A DNA stretch of 64,000 nucleotides from NCBI RefSeq assembly GCF_900106065.1, contig NZ_LT629796.1:4123501-4187500 (forward strand). Reading direction: 5' to 3'. The stretch comes from Pseudomonas mandelii (GTDB lineage: Bacteria > Pseudomonadota > Gammaproteobacteria > Pseudomonadales > Pseudomonadaceae). Each line of letters starts with the position of its first letter. The first letter of the stretch is position 1. The notes under the pieces were generated by a model. That model did no database searches, was not told the origin of the DNA, and worked only from the letters and a program-made list of their open reading frames with translations. Made by a program: the position numbers and the translations under genes. Of the stretch, positions 41,370 to 49,752 are shown piece by piece.

Positions 41370-41387
41370 GTCCCGTTTCCCGCTCCA
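41370..41387 (+). other. tRNA-Gly 3'-end duplicate: putative ICE attachment site
   Basis: GTCCCGTTTCCCGCTCCA matches the last 18 bases of tRNA-Gly(GCC), GTCTCGTTTCCCGCTCCA as I recall it, at 17 of 18 positions. ICEclc-type elements integrate exactly there and leave this duplicate at the far end. The upstream bases do not fold as a tRNA, so only the tail is present. Directly behind it lie the short spacer and terminator one would expect behind a tRNA gene. The intact tRNA gene and integrase would be left of this window. Confidence 0.7.
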
Positions 41388-41395
41388 TATTCAAC

Positions 41396-41427
41396 AAAAA
41401 CGCCGCTCAGCAATGAGCGGCGTTTTT
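41396..41427 (+). terminator. strong rho-independent terminator behind the att-like site
   Basis: A 14-bp perfect stem (AAAAACGCCGCTCA, loop GCAA, then TGAGCGGCGTTTTT) lies 8 bp after the tRNA tail. It would originally have ended tRNA-Gly transcription. From the other side it can also stop transcription from the dipeptidase gene. Confidence 0.9.
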
Positions 41428-41533
41428 GTTTGTGTGTCATTTATAAAAAGGACCGACGGTCCTTTTTTGTCGGTGCCGGCATCAAGATGATCAACGCGTC
41501 GGACCCGCCACAACAGCGGGTCCGAAAAGGCGA

Positions 41534-43273
41534 TCAGAGTTTCGGCAACTGCCCGATCCGCCCCATCATTTCCGTCACGATCTGCAGGTCCAGCAGGAAC
41601 TGGTCGACCATCTTGAACTCGTTGTCGGTGTGGCCGGTGTACTTGACCTCGGGCCTGGCCAGGCCGAATTGCACGCCATTGGGCAGTTCATGGACCGAAG
41701 TGGCGCCCGCAGAGGTGCCGTACTTGTGTTCCATGCCCAGGTTTTCGCTGGCCACGGCGAGCAAGGCCTTGACCCATTCACCTTCAGGGTTGCGGTACAT
41801 CGGCTCGGCGATCGAGTAGTCGAAGGCCACCGCGATGTGGGTTTTCTTGCTCCAGGCATCAAGCTTATCGGCGATTTCAGTCTTGAGCGTTTCCGGCGAC
41901 TTGCCCTTCGGCACGCGCAGGTTGACCGCGAGCTTGAAGGCTTTATCGTCCATCCCGACATAGGTAAGGGATGCGGTCAGCGGTCCCATGAAAGCATCGG
42001 AAAAACCGACCCCCAATTTGCCTCCCAGGTAATCCAGCCCCCAGTTGTCGGCAGCGTAGCGGGCGGCGTCGGTGATGTGGTTGTGCTTGAGCGCAACCTT
42101 GCCGTCGAGGCTATTGATGAAGCCCAGCATTCTCGACACCGGGTTGATGCCGGATTCGGGTTCGGAGGAGTGGGCGGAAACGCCGGTGACCGTCAATTTG
42201 ACATCCTTGCCATCAACTTTGGCGGTGACGTCGAAGTTGCCGCCATTGCTTTTGGCATATTCGGCGCCGGCCTTCTGCAGGCTGGCGGCCAACTCGACAG
42301 GCTTCTCACTCAAAAGGGTGACGACCGATGTCGACGGGATCTGGTTGGTGGCCATGCCACCGGTCATCGAGATGATCTCGGCGCCCTTGCCCTCAGCCTT
42401 GCGTTTGGCAAAGTTCGCCATCACGGTGCCGTAGCCTTTCTCCGCAATCACTACCGGGTAGCCGCCATCCAGCGCCAGGTTGTAGTTGGGTGTCGGGTTG
42501 TGTTCGAAGTAATAAGGGATGGCGTCGCCGGTGGTTTCTTCGGTGGTATCGACCAGCAGCTTGAAATTGCGCGCCAGCGGCAGCTTCTCTTCCTTGATGA
42601 CCTTCATCGCATAAAGCGCTACCACGATACCGTTCTTGTCATCTTCGGTGCCCCGGCCATACATGCGGTCGCCGATCAGGGTGACCTTGAACGGATCAAG
42701 TTTGGTGCCGTCTTTCAGAACCCAGTTCTCCGGCGTTACGGGCACCACATCGGCATGCGCATGAATGCCCACGACTTCGTCGCTGCTGCCCTCAAGGGAT
42801 ATTTCATAGACGCGGTTGTCAATGTTGCGGAAGTTCAGGTTGAACGCCTGGGCGAGGCCCTTGATCTTGTCGGCGATCTTGATGAATTCGGGATTGTCGT
42901 GTTGATCAACGCCCTCGACGCGGAAAGTCGGGATAGCCACCAGCTCGCGCAGGGTCTCGGTAGCGGCGGCACCGTATTTCACCCGTGCGTAGAGACCAAG
43001 CAGGCGATGGATTTCGTTCTGCTGGTCTGGAGTGAGGGTCTTGTTGTCGAGGAAGGCGCTGATGGCGGAGCCGAGATTGTCGGTTTTGCCGAGGTCGCTC
43101 TTGGCCAGGCCTCCCAGGAATTGCCTGAAATCCGTTACGGAGGTGTCACTGAACGTCTTGAGGATCGCCGCACTCTGTTGCGGGGTGATGTTGGCCTGCG
43201 CTGTCAGGGTGAACGACGAAAGGCTGGCCAGTATCAGGGTTGACGCAGCCAGGTGCTTGAGTGAGAAATTCAT
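41534..43273 (-). CDS. exported M20-family dipeptidase (metallopeptidase)
   Basis: This 579-residue protein has a signal peptide (LAASTLILASLSSFTLTAQA) and an M20/Sapep-type dipeptidase domain: VGIHAHADVVPV (first metal His and Asp), GRGTEDDKNG (bridging Asp), VDTTEETTGD (catalytic Glu) and a final TGHTDNEF His. About 100 N-terminal helical residues precede it. It should cleave dipeptides in the periplasm. ATG 43273 fits the signal peptide; ATG 43285 is four codons earlier and nearly touches AAGGA. It is separated from lysE by a terminator, so it is a single-gene unit in the chromosome just outside the island. Confidence 0.9.
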   Translation of the reverse strand: MNFSLKHLAASTLILASLSSFTLTAQANITPQQSAAILKTFSDTSVTDFRQFLGGLAKSDLGKTDNLGSAISAFLDNKTLTPDQQNEIHRLLGLYARVKYGAAATETLRELVAIPTFRVEGVDQHDNPEFIKIADKIKGLAQAFNLNFRNIDNRVYEISLEGSSDEVVGIHAHADVVPVTPENWVLKDGTKLDPFKVTLIGDRMYGRGTEDDKNGIVVALYAMKVIKEEKLPLARNFKLLVDTTEETTGDAIPYYFEHNPTPNYNLALDGGYPVVIAEKGYGTVMANFAKRKAEGKGAEIISMTGGMATNQIPSTSVVTLLSEKPVELAASLQKAGAEYAKSNGGNFDVTAKVDGKDVKLTVTGVSAHSSEPESGINPVSRMLGFINSLDGKVALKHNHITDAARYAADNWGLDYLGGKLGVGFSDAFMGPLTASLTYVGMDDKAFKLAVNLRVPKGKSPETLKTEIADKLDAWSKKTHIAVAFDYSIAEPMYRNPEGEWVKALLAVASENLGMEHKYGTSAGATSVHELPNGVQFGLARPEVKYTGHTDNEFKMVDQFLLDLQIVTEMMGRIGQLPKL

Positions 43274-43421
43274 TGCTGTTGGCATTCCTTTGCAGGCAGT
43301 GGAGTGAGAAGTTTCTGATCGATGAGACAGAAACGGTTCCAAGCTAACACTGTAACGGAGTGTTACGGGAGTCCCTGATGTGGGATCTGTCGCACAGAAA
43401 TGCAAAAGCGGCGCAGAAACG

Positions 43422-43456
43422 AAAAAGGCCCGTCAGTCAGACTGAGCGGGCCTTTT
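43422..43456 (-). terminator. bidirectional terminator between the dipeptidase and LysE genes
   Basis: AAAAAGGCCCG pairs with CGGGCCTTTT around a TCAGTCAGACTGAG loop that itself folds (CAGTC/GACTG). It lies 16 bp after the LysE stop and has T runs on both sides. Confidence 0.85.
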
Positions 43457-43471
43457 GCGTTTGAGGCGCTC

Positions 43472-44110
43472 TTACATCGAGAGAATCAAACGCCCGGCGA
43501 ACAGGATCAGAATCACCCCCATGGTGCGTTCGAACCAATGCCCCATGCGCATGAACAGCAATCGCACCCGGGCGCTGGAAAAGAACAGCGCGACGATCAC
43601 GAACCACAGCGCGTTCACAAAACACATCCAGGCCCCATACAGCGCCTGGATCTTCAAGGGTGTCGTAGCGCTGATGAGCGTGGTGAAAATTGCCAGGAAA
43701 AACAGCGTTGCCTTGGGGTTGGTCGCGTTGGTCAAAAAGCCGGTGGTGAACGCCTTCAACAGTGTTTGTTCGACGACGGGCTCGTTGGCGACTTTGTCCC
43801 CCTCAAGCGCGGATTTGGGTTTACTGCGTAGCAGGCTGACACCGAGGTACAAAATGTAAACGCCGCCCACCACCTTGGCCACCGTCAGTAACCAGGGCGT
43901 CGTATGCATCAACGCGCCGACCCCGAGCAGGGTGTAGAGCACGTGCACGGAAATCCCCGCACCGATGCCCAGGGCCGTGCAGATCCCGACCAACCGGCCG
44001 AAACGCACACTTTGACGGATGGTGACAGCGAAGTCCGGTCCAGGTGCGACCACAGCCAGAAAGTGAATAGTCGCCAGCGCAAGGAACTCGCCCAGGTAAT
44101 TCGAAAGCAT
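43472..44110 (-). CDS. LysE/RhtB-family amino-acid exporter
   Basis: This 212-residue membrane protein has six hydrophobic helices and the family opening FLALATIHFLAVVAPGPDFAVTIRQSVRFGR, then NPKATLFFLAIFTTLI. RhtB/LysE proteins expel amino acids or their derivatives. ATG 44110 has CTGGAG upstream; it lies one base after the oxygenase stop, so the two are coupled. The context (oxygenase acting on a small molecule, AlaX editing protein) suggests export of a modified amino acid. The substrate is unknown. Confidence 0.9.
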   Translation of the reverse strand: MLSNYLGEFLALATIHFLAVVAPGPDFAVTIRQSVRFGRLVGICTALGIGAGISVHVLYTLLGVGALMHTTPWLLTVAKVVGGVYILYLGVSLLRSKPKSALEGDKVANEPVVEQTLLKAFTTGFLTNATNPKATLFFLAIFTTLISATTPLKIQALYGAWMCFVNALWFVIVALFFSSARVRLLFMRMGHWFERTMGVILILFAGRLILSM

Positions 44111-44111
44111 T

Positions 44112-44882
44112 TCAACTCCAGAAAGTAAGGGGTGAAGCATTGCCGCGATAGCCGACAAAGAACGAAAGGCTCAATCGCGGATCCGCCACGCCGGGTGTTA
44201 CCGAGTGCATGCAGCGCGAATTGAACATGATGAAATCACCCGGCTCAGGACGAATCTCCAGGGCCGGCGTGCCGAGCAAGGCCGGGTCGATGCCGTAGCT
44301 GTCGCCACGCATCTCGTCGAATTGATCCGGAGAAATATCGTGGTCCCACATCTGCAAGGCGCCACCCTCGGAGGGCATGTTCAGGTAGACGTTGCAGGCG
44401 AACTGCGCTTCCAGGCTTCTGGCCTGGTAACTGTCGGGGGCATCCTTGGCGAAAATGTCGTGATGGGCCAGGAAGCACACCCCTGGTTTCACCACGCGGG
44501 ACAGGCCGACATACATCTTGCGGCCGTAGAGATTTTCCAGGTGCGCACCCGCCGGCCAGGACTCATCGAGCATGCAGCGCAAGGTGTCGACCGGGGACGA
44601 GTAGGGCGCGCAACGTTTGCGTAATTCCGCGATGTTGCGCGAGGCATGCTCGAAATAATCTTCGATCAGCAGCGGCTGGTTTTCCGCCTCATAAAACGCC
44701 ATGCCGATGCGACCGATGCTCGGCGCATTGATATAGCCTTCGAAACCCGGGGCGAGGATCTTGTCGCCAATCTGAATCGCCAGCGGCTGGGGCAGCAGGC
44801 CTTTGACGCGGATGGCGAGGACTTCTTCATTGGCCAGTTTTTTTATGCACGTCTCATCGAGACGCTCGACGTCAAGCATCAT
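44112..44882 (-). CDS. 2-oxoglutarate/Fe(II)-dependent oxygenase, amino-acid hydroxylase-like
   Basis: This 256-residue soluble protein has the iron triad H140-x-D142 (LAHHDIF) and H226 (RCMHSVTPG), and the 2-oxoglutarate-binding Arg at R236 (DPRLSLSFFVGYRG), all in a double-stranded beta-helix layout with EPGDFIMFNSR before the distal His. It should hydroxylate a small substrate, with O2 and 2-oxoglutarate consumed. The neighbours, an amino-acid exporter and a tRNA-editing enzyme, hint at a free amino acid or its derivative. ATG at 44882 or 44879. Confidence 0.85.
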   Translation of the reverse strand: MMLDVERLDETCIKKLANEEVLAIRVKGLLPQPLAIQIGDKILAPGFEGYINAPSIGRIGMAFYEAENQPLLIEDYFEHASRNIAELRKRCAPYSSPVDTLRCMLDESWPAGAHLENLYGRKMYVGLSRVVKPGVCFLAHHDIFAKDAPDSYQARSLEAQFACNVYLNMPSEGGALQMWDHDISPDQFDEMRGDSYGIDPALLGTPALEIRPEPGDFIMFNSRCMHSVTPGVADPRLSLSFFVGYRGNASPLTFWS

Positions 44883-44974
44883 GTCTTAGGTCCATCTATT
44901 AGATAGTCAACAGAACCCGCGAATGCGGGCTCCCCCGGGCGTCGGGCGATGCCGGGGACGACATCGCCGAAAGC

Positions 44975-45601
44975 TCAATCCACGCTGTAGTGGACTGACA
45001 GCATTCCCTTTTTCAGTGAAAGGGAAGCGATCGTGACCGTGCCCAAATCCTTCAGGCTACGTACATGGGTGCCGCCGCAGCCGTAGGCGGGCAGCTCACC
45101 GAAACCAATTTCCCGGGCGCCTTCGCGCATCGATGTCAGGCGCGGCAGGTCATGGGCGACCCATTGCTCGATGCCGTGCTGAATCATCTCGGCATCCATC
45201 TCTTTTGCCGACTCCAGCGGTTTGAATTGCACGCGTCCTTCGCCCGGCCAGTGATGAGCCTTGACCGGCATCCAGCCCAGTGCCTGGACAAAATGGCCGA
45301 TCAGGTGGCCGGCCGAATGCATGCGCGAATTGAACCGGCGGCGTTGCTCGTCAATCCTGATCTGGGTCATGCCGGGTTTTACTGGTCGGTCGACAAAATG
45401 AATGATTCGGTCCGGGTCCTGGACCACGCGCAGCACCTGGCTTTCGCCGATCCAGCCGGTATCGAAAGGCTGGCCGCCACCCTGGGGGTGAAACAACGTG
45501 GCGCGCAGCACCACCGCAAACTCGTTTTCCTGGGGCGTGCAATCCAGGACTTCCACATTGGCCTTGAGGTCATCACTATGGAAAAAGAGGCGAAGCGTCA
45601 T
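44975..45601 (-). CDS. AlaX-type alanyl-tRNA editing protein
   Basis: This 208-residue stand-alone editing domain related to AlaRS has the zinc motif HSAGH (H95, H99) and CxxxH in YGCGGTHVRS (C175, H179), plus LRATLFHPQGGGQPFDTG near the N-terminus. Such proteins hydrolyse mischarged Ser- or Gly-tRNA(Ala). The start at 45601 (MTLRLFFHSD) has GAGGA nine bases upstream. It is the first gene in front of the oxygenase and LysE exporter (92-bp gap) and is divergent from a LysR gene, which probably controls it. Confidence 0.9.
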   Translation of the reverse strand: MTLRLFFHSDDLKANVEVLDCTPQENEFAVVLRATLFHPQGGGQPFDTGWIGESQVLRVVQDPDRIIHFVDRPVKPGMTQIRIDEQRRRFNSRMHSAGHLIGHFVQALGWMPVKAHHWPGEGRVQFKPLESAKEMDAEMIQHGIEQWVAHDLPRLTSMREGAREIGFGELPAYGCGGTHVRSLKDLGTVTIASLSLKKGMLSVHYSVD

Positions 45602-45691
45602 ATTCCATGTCCTCATTAAAGTTTCTCTTTTTATTATATGAATCGTGGAATTGCGTGATAATCCGTTCAAACATCAAAGGACTGTTGCGCT

Positions 45692-46681
45692 GTGAGCATA
45701 AATCTTCCACTGCCGTTACTGGGTGAAATGGCGATTTTCGTCAAGGTTGTCGAGACCGGCAGCTTTTCCGAAGCGGCTCGTCAGATGGGTTCTTCACCCT
45801 CGGCGGTGAGTCGCAGTATTTCGCGTCTGGAAAAAGCGTTGGCCACGCGTCTGCTGCAGCGAACCACGCGCAAGCTGCGCTTGAGCGACGGTGGCGAAGA
45901 GGTGTTCAAGCGTTGCCAGGAAATGGTCAGTGCGGCCAAGTCCGTGATGGAAATCAGCGGGCAGTTCACCCATGAAGCGGAAGGGCTGGTTCGGGTCAGC
46001 GTGCCCAAGGCGGTCGGTCGATTTGTGATTCACCCGCATATGCCGGAATTTCTGCGCCGTTATCCCAAAGTGGATGTGGAGTTGTTGCTTGAGGATAGGC
46101 AGGTGGATCTGATCGACGACAACGTTGATCTGGCGATTCGGATTACCGATCGACCGCCCGCAGGGTTGGTCGGGCGGCAATTGCTCACCATCGACCATTT
46201 GCTCTGCGCTACACCGCAATACCTCGCCGAACATGGTACGCCGACGCACCCCCACGACTTGCTCAACCACAGCTGTATCTACCTGGGTGAAACCCCGAGC
46301 GATGCGCGCTGGAAATTCAAGAAAGGCAGCAAGGCTGTGACGGTCGGTGTGCGCGGTCGGTATGCGGCGAATCACACAGGTGTGCGGCTGGGGGCGGTGT
46401 TGCAGCACATCGGGATTGGCAGTCTGCCGTATTTCACGGCGCGTTATGCGCTGGAGCAAGGGTTGATTGTGCAGGTGCTGCCGGACTGGACCTTCCTCGC
46501 GTCCTACCATGGCGGCGCCTGGTTGCTGCATTCGCCGACGCGCTATTTGCCGCCGAAATTGCGGGTGCTTATTGATTATCTGGTGGAGTGTCTGGAGAAG
46601 GAGCCGACCCTGAGCAAGCCGGGGAGGGCTGGGAAGGTTGCGGCGGAGTATGAGTTGCCCGAGAGTGATGGATTGCTCTGA
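45692..46681 (+). CDS. LysR-family regulator divergent from the AlaX gene
   Basis: This 329-residue protein has GEMAIFVKVVETGSFSEAARQMGSSPSAVSRSISRLEKAL, the LysR winged helix-turn-helix, followed by the AaeR/DsdC-like effector domain (RVSVPKAVGRFVIHPHMPEFL ... LLCATPQYLAEHG). It starts at GTG 45692 with AAAGGA ten bases before it. The 90 bp between it and the AlaX gene are A/T-rich (TTTTTATTATATGAATCG) and would hold both promoters. It likely regulates the AlaX-oxygenase-LysE set and itself. Confidence 0.9.
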   Translation: MSINLPLPLLGEMAIFVKVVETGSFSEAARQMGSSPSAVSRSISRLEKALATRLLQRTTRKLRLSDGGEEVFKRCQEMVSAAKSVMEISGQFTHEAEGLVRVSVPKAVGRFVIHPHMPEFLRRYPKVDVELLLEDRQVDLIDDNVDLAIRITDRPPAGLVGRQLLTIDHLLCATPQYLAEHGTPTHPHDLLNHSCIYLGETPSDARWKFKKGSKAVTVGVRGRYAANHTGVRLGAVLQHIGIGSLPYFTARYALEQGLIVQVLPDWTFLASYHGGAWLLHSPTRYLPPKLRVLIDYLVECLEKEPTLSKPGRAGKVAAEYELPESDGLL

Positions 46682-46926
46682 CTGGCCCCTTCGCGAGCAG
46701 GCTTGCTCCCACTCTGGTGAGGTTGCAACCCTCTCGCCGCTGACGCGGCCGGGCGCAACTTCAGCGATTGGTTCGTTGGAAGGGTCAGCAAAACAAATGT
46801 GAGAACGAGCCTGCTCGCGAAGAGGGAGTCTCAGTCGACATCTATGTCGCCTGACACACCGCTTTCGCGAGCAAGTCGGATCGCCGCACCGCCGCTCCCA
46901 CAGGTGGGAGTGTGCAGGGCTTGAGG
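46682..46926. repeat. REP-element cluster downstream of LysR and phhC
   Basis: Several REP-type units lie here: TTCGCGAGCAGGCTTGCTCC (about 46686), its inverted GAGCCTGCTCGCGAA (about 46808) and a third TTTCGCGAGCAAGTC (about 46864). They pair as imperfect hairpins. The stretch lies between two converging genes and contains no open frame of note. Confidence 0.85.
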
Positions 46927-48120
46927 TTACTTGCAGACTTCGGCGATGGCCTCGGCCAGCAGATCAAGGCGGGTTGCATCGATCCCGGCCACGTTCGCAC
47001 GGCCGGTGCCGACCATGTACACGCTGTGATGATCACGAAGCTGTTTCACTTGCTCCGGTGACAAGCCGGTGTAGGAAAACATCCCGCGTTGCACACCGAT
47101 ATGCGCAAAACGCTCACGCAAACCATGGGGTTCAAGCGCTTCCATCAGGCCGCTGCGCAATTGGGCGATGCGCAAACGCATGGCTTCCACTTCGTCGGCC
47201 CAGAGGCTTTTCAACTCGGGATCGCCAAGAATCGTCGCGACCACGGCAGCGCCATGATCCGGCGGCGTCGACCACAGATTGCGGGCGATGTTTGCCAGTT
47301 GGCTGCGGATATCCACCAGCTTCTCAGCGGTTTTCGCACAGACAATCAGCGCACCCGTGCGATCGCGGTACAGCCCGAAGTTTTTCGAGCAGGAACTGGT
47401 GATCAGCACCTCCGGCAACTCGGCCGCGAACAGCCGGGTCGACCACGCATCCTGTTCCAGGCCATCGCCGAAGCCCTGGTAGGCGAAGTCAATCAACGGC
47501 ACCAGATCGCGGCTGCGCACCACGTCCAGCACGCGGCGCCAATCGTCATGGGACAGATCGAAACCGGTCGGGTTGTGGCAGCAGGCGTGCAGCAACACCA
47601 CATCGCCCTTCGGCGCGTCTTTGAGCACTGCCAGCATGGCTTCAACGTCGAGGCGGTTGTCGCTGCCGACGTAGGGGTAATGACTGACCTTGACCCCGGC
47701 CGCCGCGAAGATGGTTTCGTGGATCGGCCAGGTCGGGTTGCTCAGCCACACGCCACGGCCCGGCAGGCACTGGGCGATGAAGTCGGCGCTCAGGCGCAGC
47801 GCGCCGGTGCCGCCCGGTGTCTGGGTGGCGCCGGCCCGTTGTTCGGCGATCAGTGGGGAGTCGGCGCCAAGTACCAGCTCGTTGATCGCCTTGCCGAACG
47901 CCGGTTCGCCGTGACCACCGATGTAGGTTTTGGTGGTCTGGCGATCCACCAGGCGCTGCTCGGCCAGCTTCACGGACTGGGGAATCGGCGTCAGGCCCTG
48001 GGCATCTTTATAGACGCCCACGCCAAGGTCGAATTTGCGCGGGTTCGGGTCCTGCGCATAGGCTTCCATCAAGCCGAGAATCGGGTCGCCGGGTACTCGA
48101 CCGATGGCGTCGAAATGCAT
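46927..48120 (-). CDS. phhC: aromatic amino-acid aminotransferase (PhhC)
   Basis: This 397-residue class I aminotransferase begins [39 protein letters not shown] and has the PLP-binding loop SSCSKNFGLYRDRTGALIV with the catalytic Lys, plus the domain motif HNPTGFD and terminal GRANVAGID. PhhC deaminates tyrosine to 4-hydroxyphenylpyruvate in the phenylalanine/tyrosine degradation route. Its ATG overlaps the phhB stop (TAATG). Order phhA-phhB-phhC is the known Pseudomonas operon. Confidence 0.95.
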   Translation of the reverse strand: MHFDAIGRVPGDPILGLMEAYAQDPNPRKFDLGVGVYKDAQGLTPIPQSVKLAEQRLVDRQTTKTYIGGHGEPAFGKAINELVLGADSPLIAEQRAGATQTPGGTGALRLSADFIAQCLPGRGVWLSNPTWPIHETIFAAAGVKVSHYPYVGSDNRLDVEAMLAVLKDAPKGDVVLLHACCHNPTGFDLSHDDWRRVLDVVRSRDLVPLIDFAYQGFGDGLEQDAWSTRLFAAELPEVLITSSCSKNFGLYRDRTGALIVCAKTAEKLVDIRSQLANIARNLWSTPPDHGAAVVATILGDPELKSLWADEVEAMRLRIAQLRSGLMEALEPHGLRERFAHIGVQRGMFSYTGLSPEQVKQLRDHHSVYMVGTGRANVAGIDATRLDLLAEAIAEVCK

Positions 48121-48476
48121 TATTTGCGGCCCTCGGCGTTCTTGGCCACTTCATCAGTGCGCGCGGCCATGATGAAGTCGTTGCGGTGCAGACCCTTGAT
48201 GGAGTGGCTCCACCAGGTCACGGTGACTTTGCCCCACTCGGTGAGCAGGCCAGGGTGGTGGCCTTCGGCCTCGGAGATTTCACCGACTGCGTTGGTGAAT
48301 GCAAGGGCGTGCTTGAAATTCTTGAACAGGAACACTTTTTCCAGTTGCATCACGCTGTCGCGCACTTCGATGTTCCAGTCCGGGATCTGCTTGATCAGGA
48401 TCGGCAATTCTTCGTCGCTGACCTGAGGGGCATCGGCGCGGCAGGCTTCGCAATGGGCTTGATTCAATGTGGACAT
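48120..48476 (-). CDS. phhB: pterin-4a-carbinolamine dehydratase (PhhB)
   Basis: This 118-residue protein has the dehydratase motif [39 protein letters not shown]. It recycles the pterin cofactor used by PhhA and aids phhA expression in P. aeruginosa. It begins at 48476 with CAGGAACC upstream, follows phhA after 104 bp and is coupled to phhC. This is the usual size. Confidence 0.96.
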   Translation of the reverse strand: MSTLNQAHCEACRADAPQVSDEELPILIKQIPDWNIEVRDSVMQLEKVFLFKNFKHALAFTNAVGEISEAEGHHPGLLTEWGKVTVTWWSHSIKGLHRNDFIMAARTDEVAKNAEGRK

Positions 48477-48580
48477 GATGGGTTCCTGAAATCGAATGAT
48501 TGGAAATCGGCCGTCAGTTTCACCACGCTATAGCAAAGCGTCGTGTCCTGACAGGCTCACTTGATTCTAAAAGCTGCGGA

Positions 48581-49369
48581 TCACGCGGCTTTTTTGGGTG
48601 GAAATTTAGGCGCGTGCAAACCGAGCTGCATGCCTTGCTTGACCATGGCCATGATGTCTTCATGAGCCACATCAAACAGACGCTTGAGGTTCGGCAGGAC
48701 AAAGTACAGCGGCTGCAGGATGTCGATGCGGTAAGGCGTGCGCATGCATTCCAGCGGATCGAAGGCCTGATGCTCAGGTTCGTCCGACAGGCAGTAAACG
48801 GTTTCTTTCGGCGAGGAGAGAATGCCGCCGCCGTAAATGCGCAGGCCTTCTGGTGTATCGACCAGGCCGAACTCGATGGTCATCCAGTAGAGACGCGCGA
48901 GGTACACGCGTTCTTCCTTGGTGGCCTGTAGGCCAAGCTTGCCGTAGGTGTGGGTGAATTCCGCGAACCAAGGGTTGGTCAGCAGCGGACAGTGGCCGAA
49001 GATCTCGTGGAAAATATCCGGCTCTTGCAGGTAATCCAGCTCTTCGCGGGTCCGAATAAAGGTCGCCACCGGAAACTGCTTGTTGGCCAGCAATTCGAAA
49101 AAGGTCTGGAAGGGGATCAGCGCCGGCACTCGGGCTACTTGCCAACCGGTGGTTTCACCGAGGACTTTGTTGATTTCACCGAGTTGCGGAATGCGGTCGT
49201 GGGGCAGGCCGAGTTTTTCGATACCGTCCAGGTATTCCTGGCACGCACGCCCCTCGATCACTTTCAGTTGGCGAGTAATCAGCGTGTTCCACACCGCATG
49301 TTCTTCAGCGGGGTAGTCGATAAAACCTTGCGCATCGGGCTCGCGAGCCACGTACTGCGTCTGCTTCAT
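48581..49369 (-). CDS. phhA: phenylalanine 4-hydroxylase (PhhA)
   Basis: This 262-residue, pterin- and iron-dependent hydroxylase converts phenylalanine to tyrosine. The iron ligands are seen in FHEIFGHCPLL (H121, H126) and YWMTIEFGL (E166). RVPALIPFQTFFELLANKQFPV and IRTREELDYLQEPD belong to the conserved core. It is the first gene of the phh operon and has GGAGAGCAGC before its ATG. It is divergent from phhR with a palindromic PhhR-box candidate between the two. Confidence 0.97.
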   Translation of the reverse strand: MKQTQYVAREPDAQGFIDYPAEEHAVWNTLITRQLKVIEGRACQEYLDGIEKLGLPHDRIPQLGEINKVLGETTGWQVARVPALIPFQTFFELLANKQFPVATFIRTREELDYLQEPDIFHEIFGHCPLLTNPWFAEFTHTYGKLGLQATKEERVYLARLYWMTIEFGLVDTPEGLRIYGGGILSSPKETVYCLSDEPEHQAFDPLECMRTPYRIDILQPLYFVLPNLKRLFDVAHEDIMAMVKQGMQLGLHAPKFPPKKAA

Positions 49370-49490
49370 GCTGCTCTCCTGCTAGGGGATTTCATTCTTG
49401 TTATGTACTGCTATGGACTTAGAAATACTCCAAGGCGTGCCGCGTTGCAGTAGGTGAATCGTGCCGTGCGTAGGAAAGTTCTCCAGTTTT

Positions 49491-49508
49491 CGTAAAGATT
49501 TCGTTACG
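49491..49508. promoter_or_regulatory. PhhR/TyrR-box-like operator
   Basis: CGTAAAGATTTCGTTACG is an inverted repeat close to the TyrR box TGTAAA-N6-TTTACA (CGTAAA-N6-GTTACG). It is 122 bp upstream of the phhA start, the right distance for a TyrR-type activator of phhA. No clear -24/-12 sigma-54 element is seen before phhA. Confidence 0.7.
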
Positions 49509-49610
49509 AATGGATCGCAGTGGCGCAGGTATTGAGTTTTTCGGGTTTGAAAAGCGTTGCGCCTGTCACATAATCTTGACGGCTATCTGAGCGTGCCAGC
49601 AAAAAAATAC

Positions 49611-49703
49611 CCTGTGGGAGCGAGCCTGCTCGCGAAAGCGTTCTGCCTGACACATCAATGCCGAATGCACCGACGCATTCGCGAGCAGGCTCGCTCCCAC
49701 AGG
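49611..49703. repeat. REP doublet with perfect 26-bp arms
   Basis: The arm at 49611-49636 (CCTGTGGGAGCGAGCCTGCT...) is repeated as a perfect inverted copy at 49678-49703 with 41 bp between. It is a classic Pseudomonas REP pair. It sits between the PhhR-box candidate and phhR, in the 383-bp gap between the divergent genes. Confidence 0.92.
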
Positions 49704-49752
49704 GTTGTACCTCGGGCATCCAACCTATTGACCGTTTTTCTTGGGCCTTTAT

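Noticed and set aside
41340..41390. Complete tRNA-Gly gene
   Set aside because: Only the last 18 bases match; the upstream sequence does not form D, anticodon or T stems.
41630..43243. 537-codon plus-strand frame opposite the M20 dipeptidase
   Set aside because: No recognisable motif, and antisense to a gene with all catalytic residues; a shadow.
47089..48426. 445-codon plus-strand frame across phhC and phhB
   Set aside because: Antisense to two well-known genes; composition typical of shadows.
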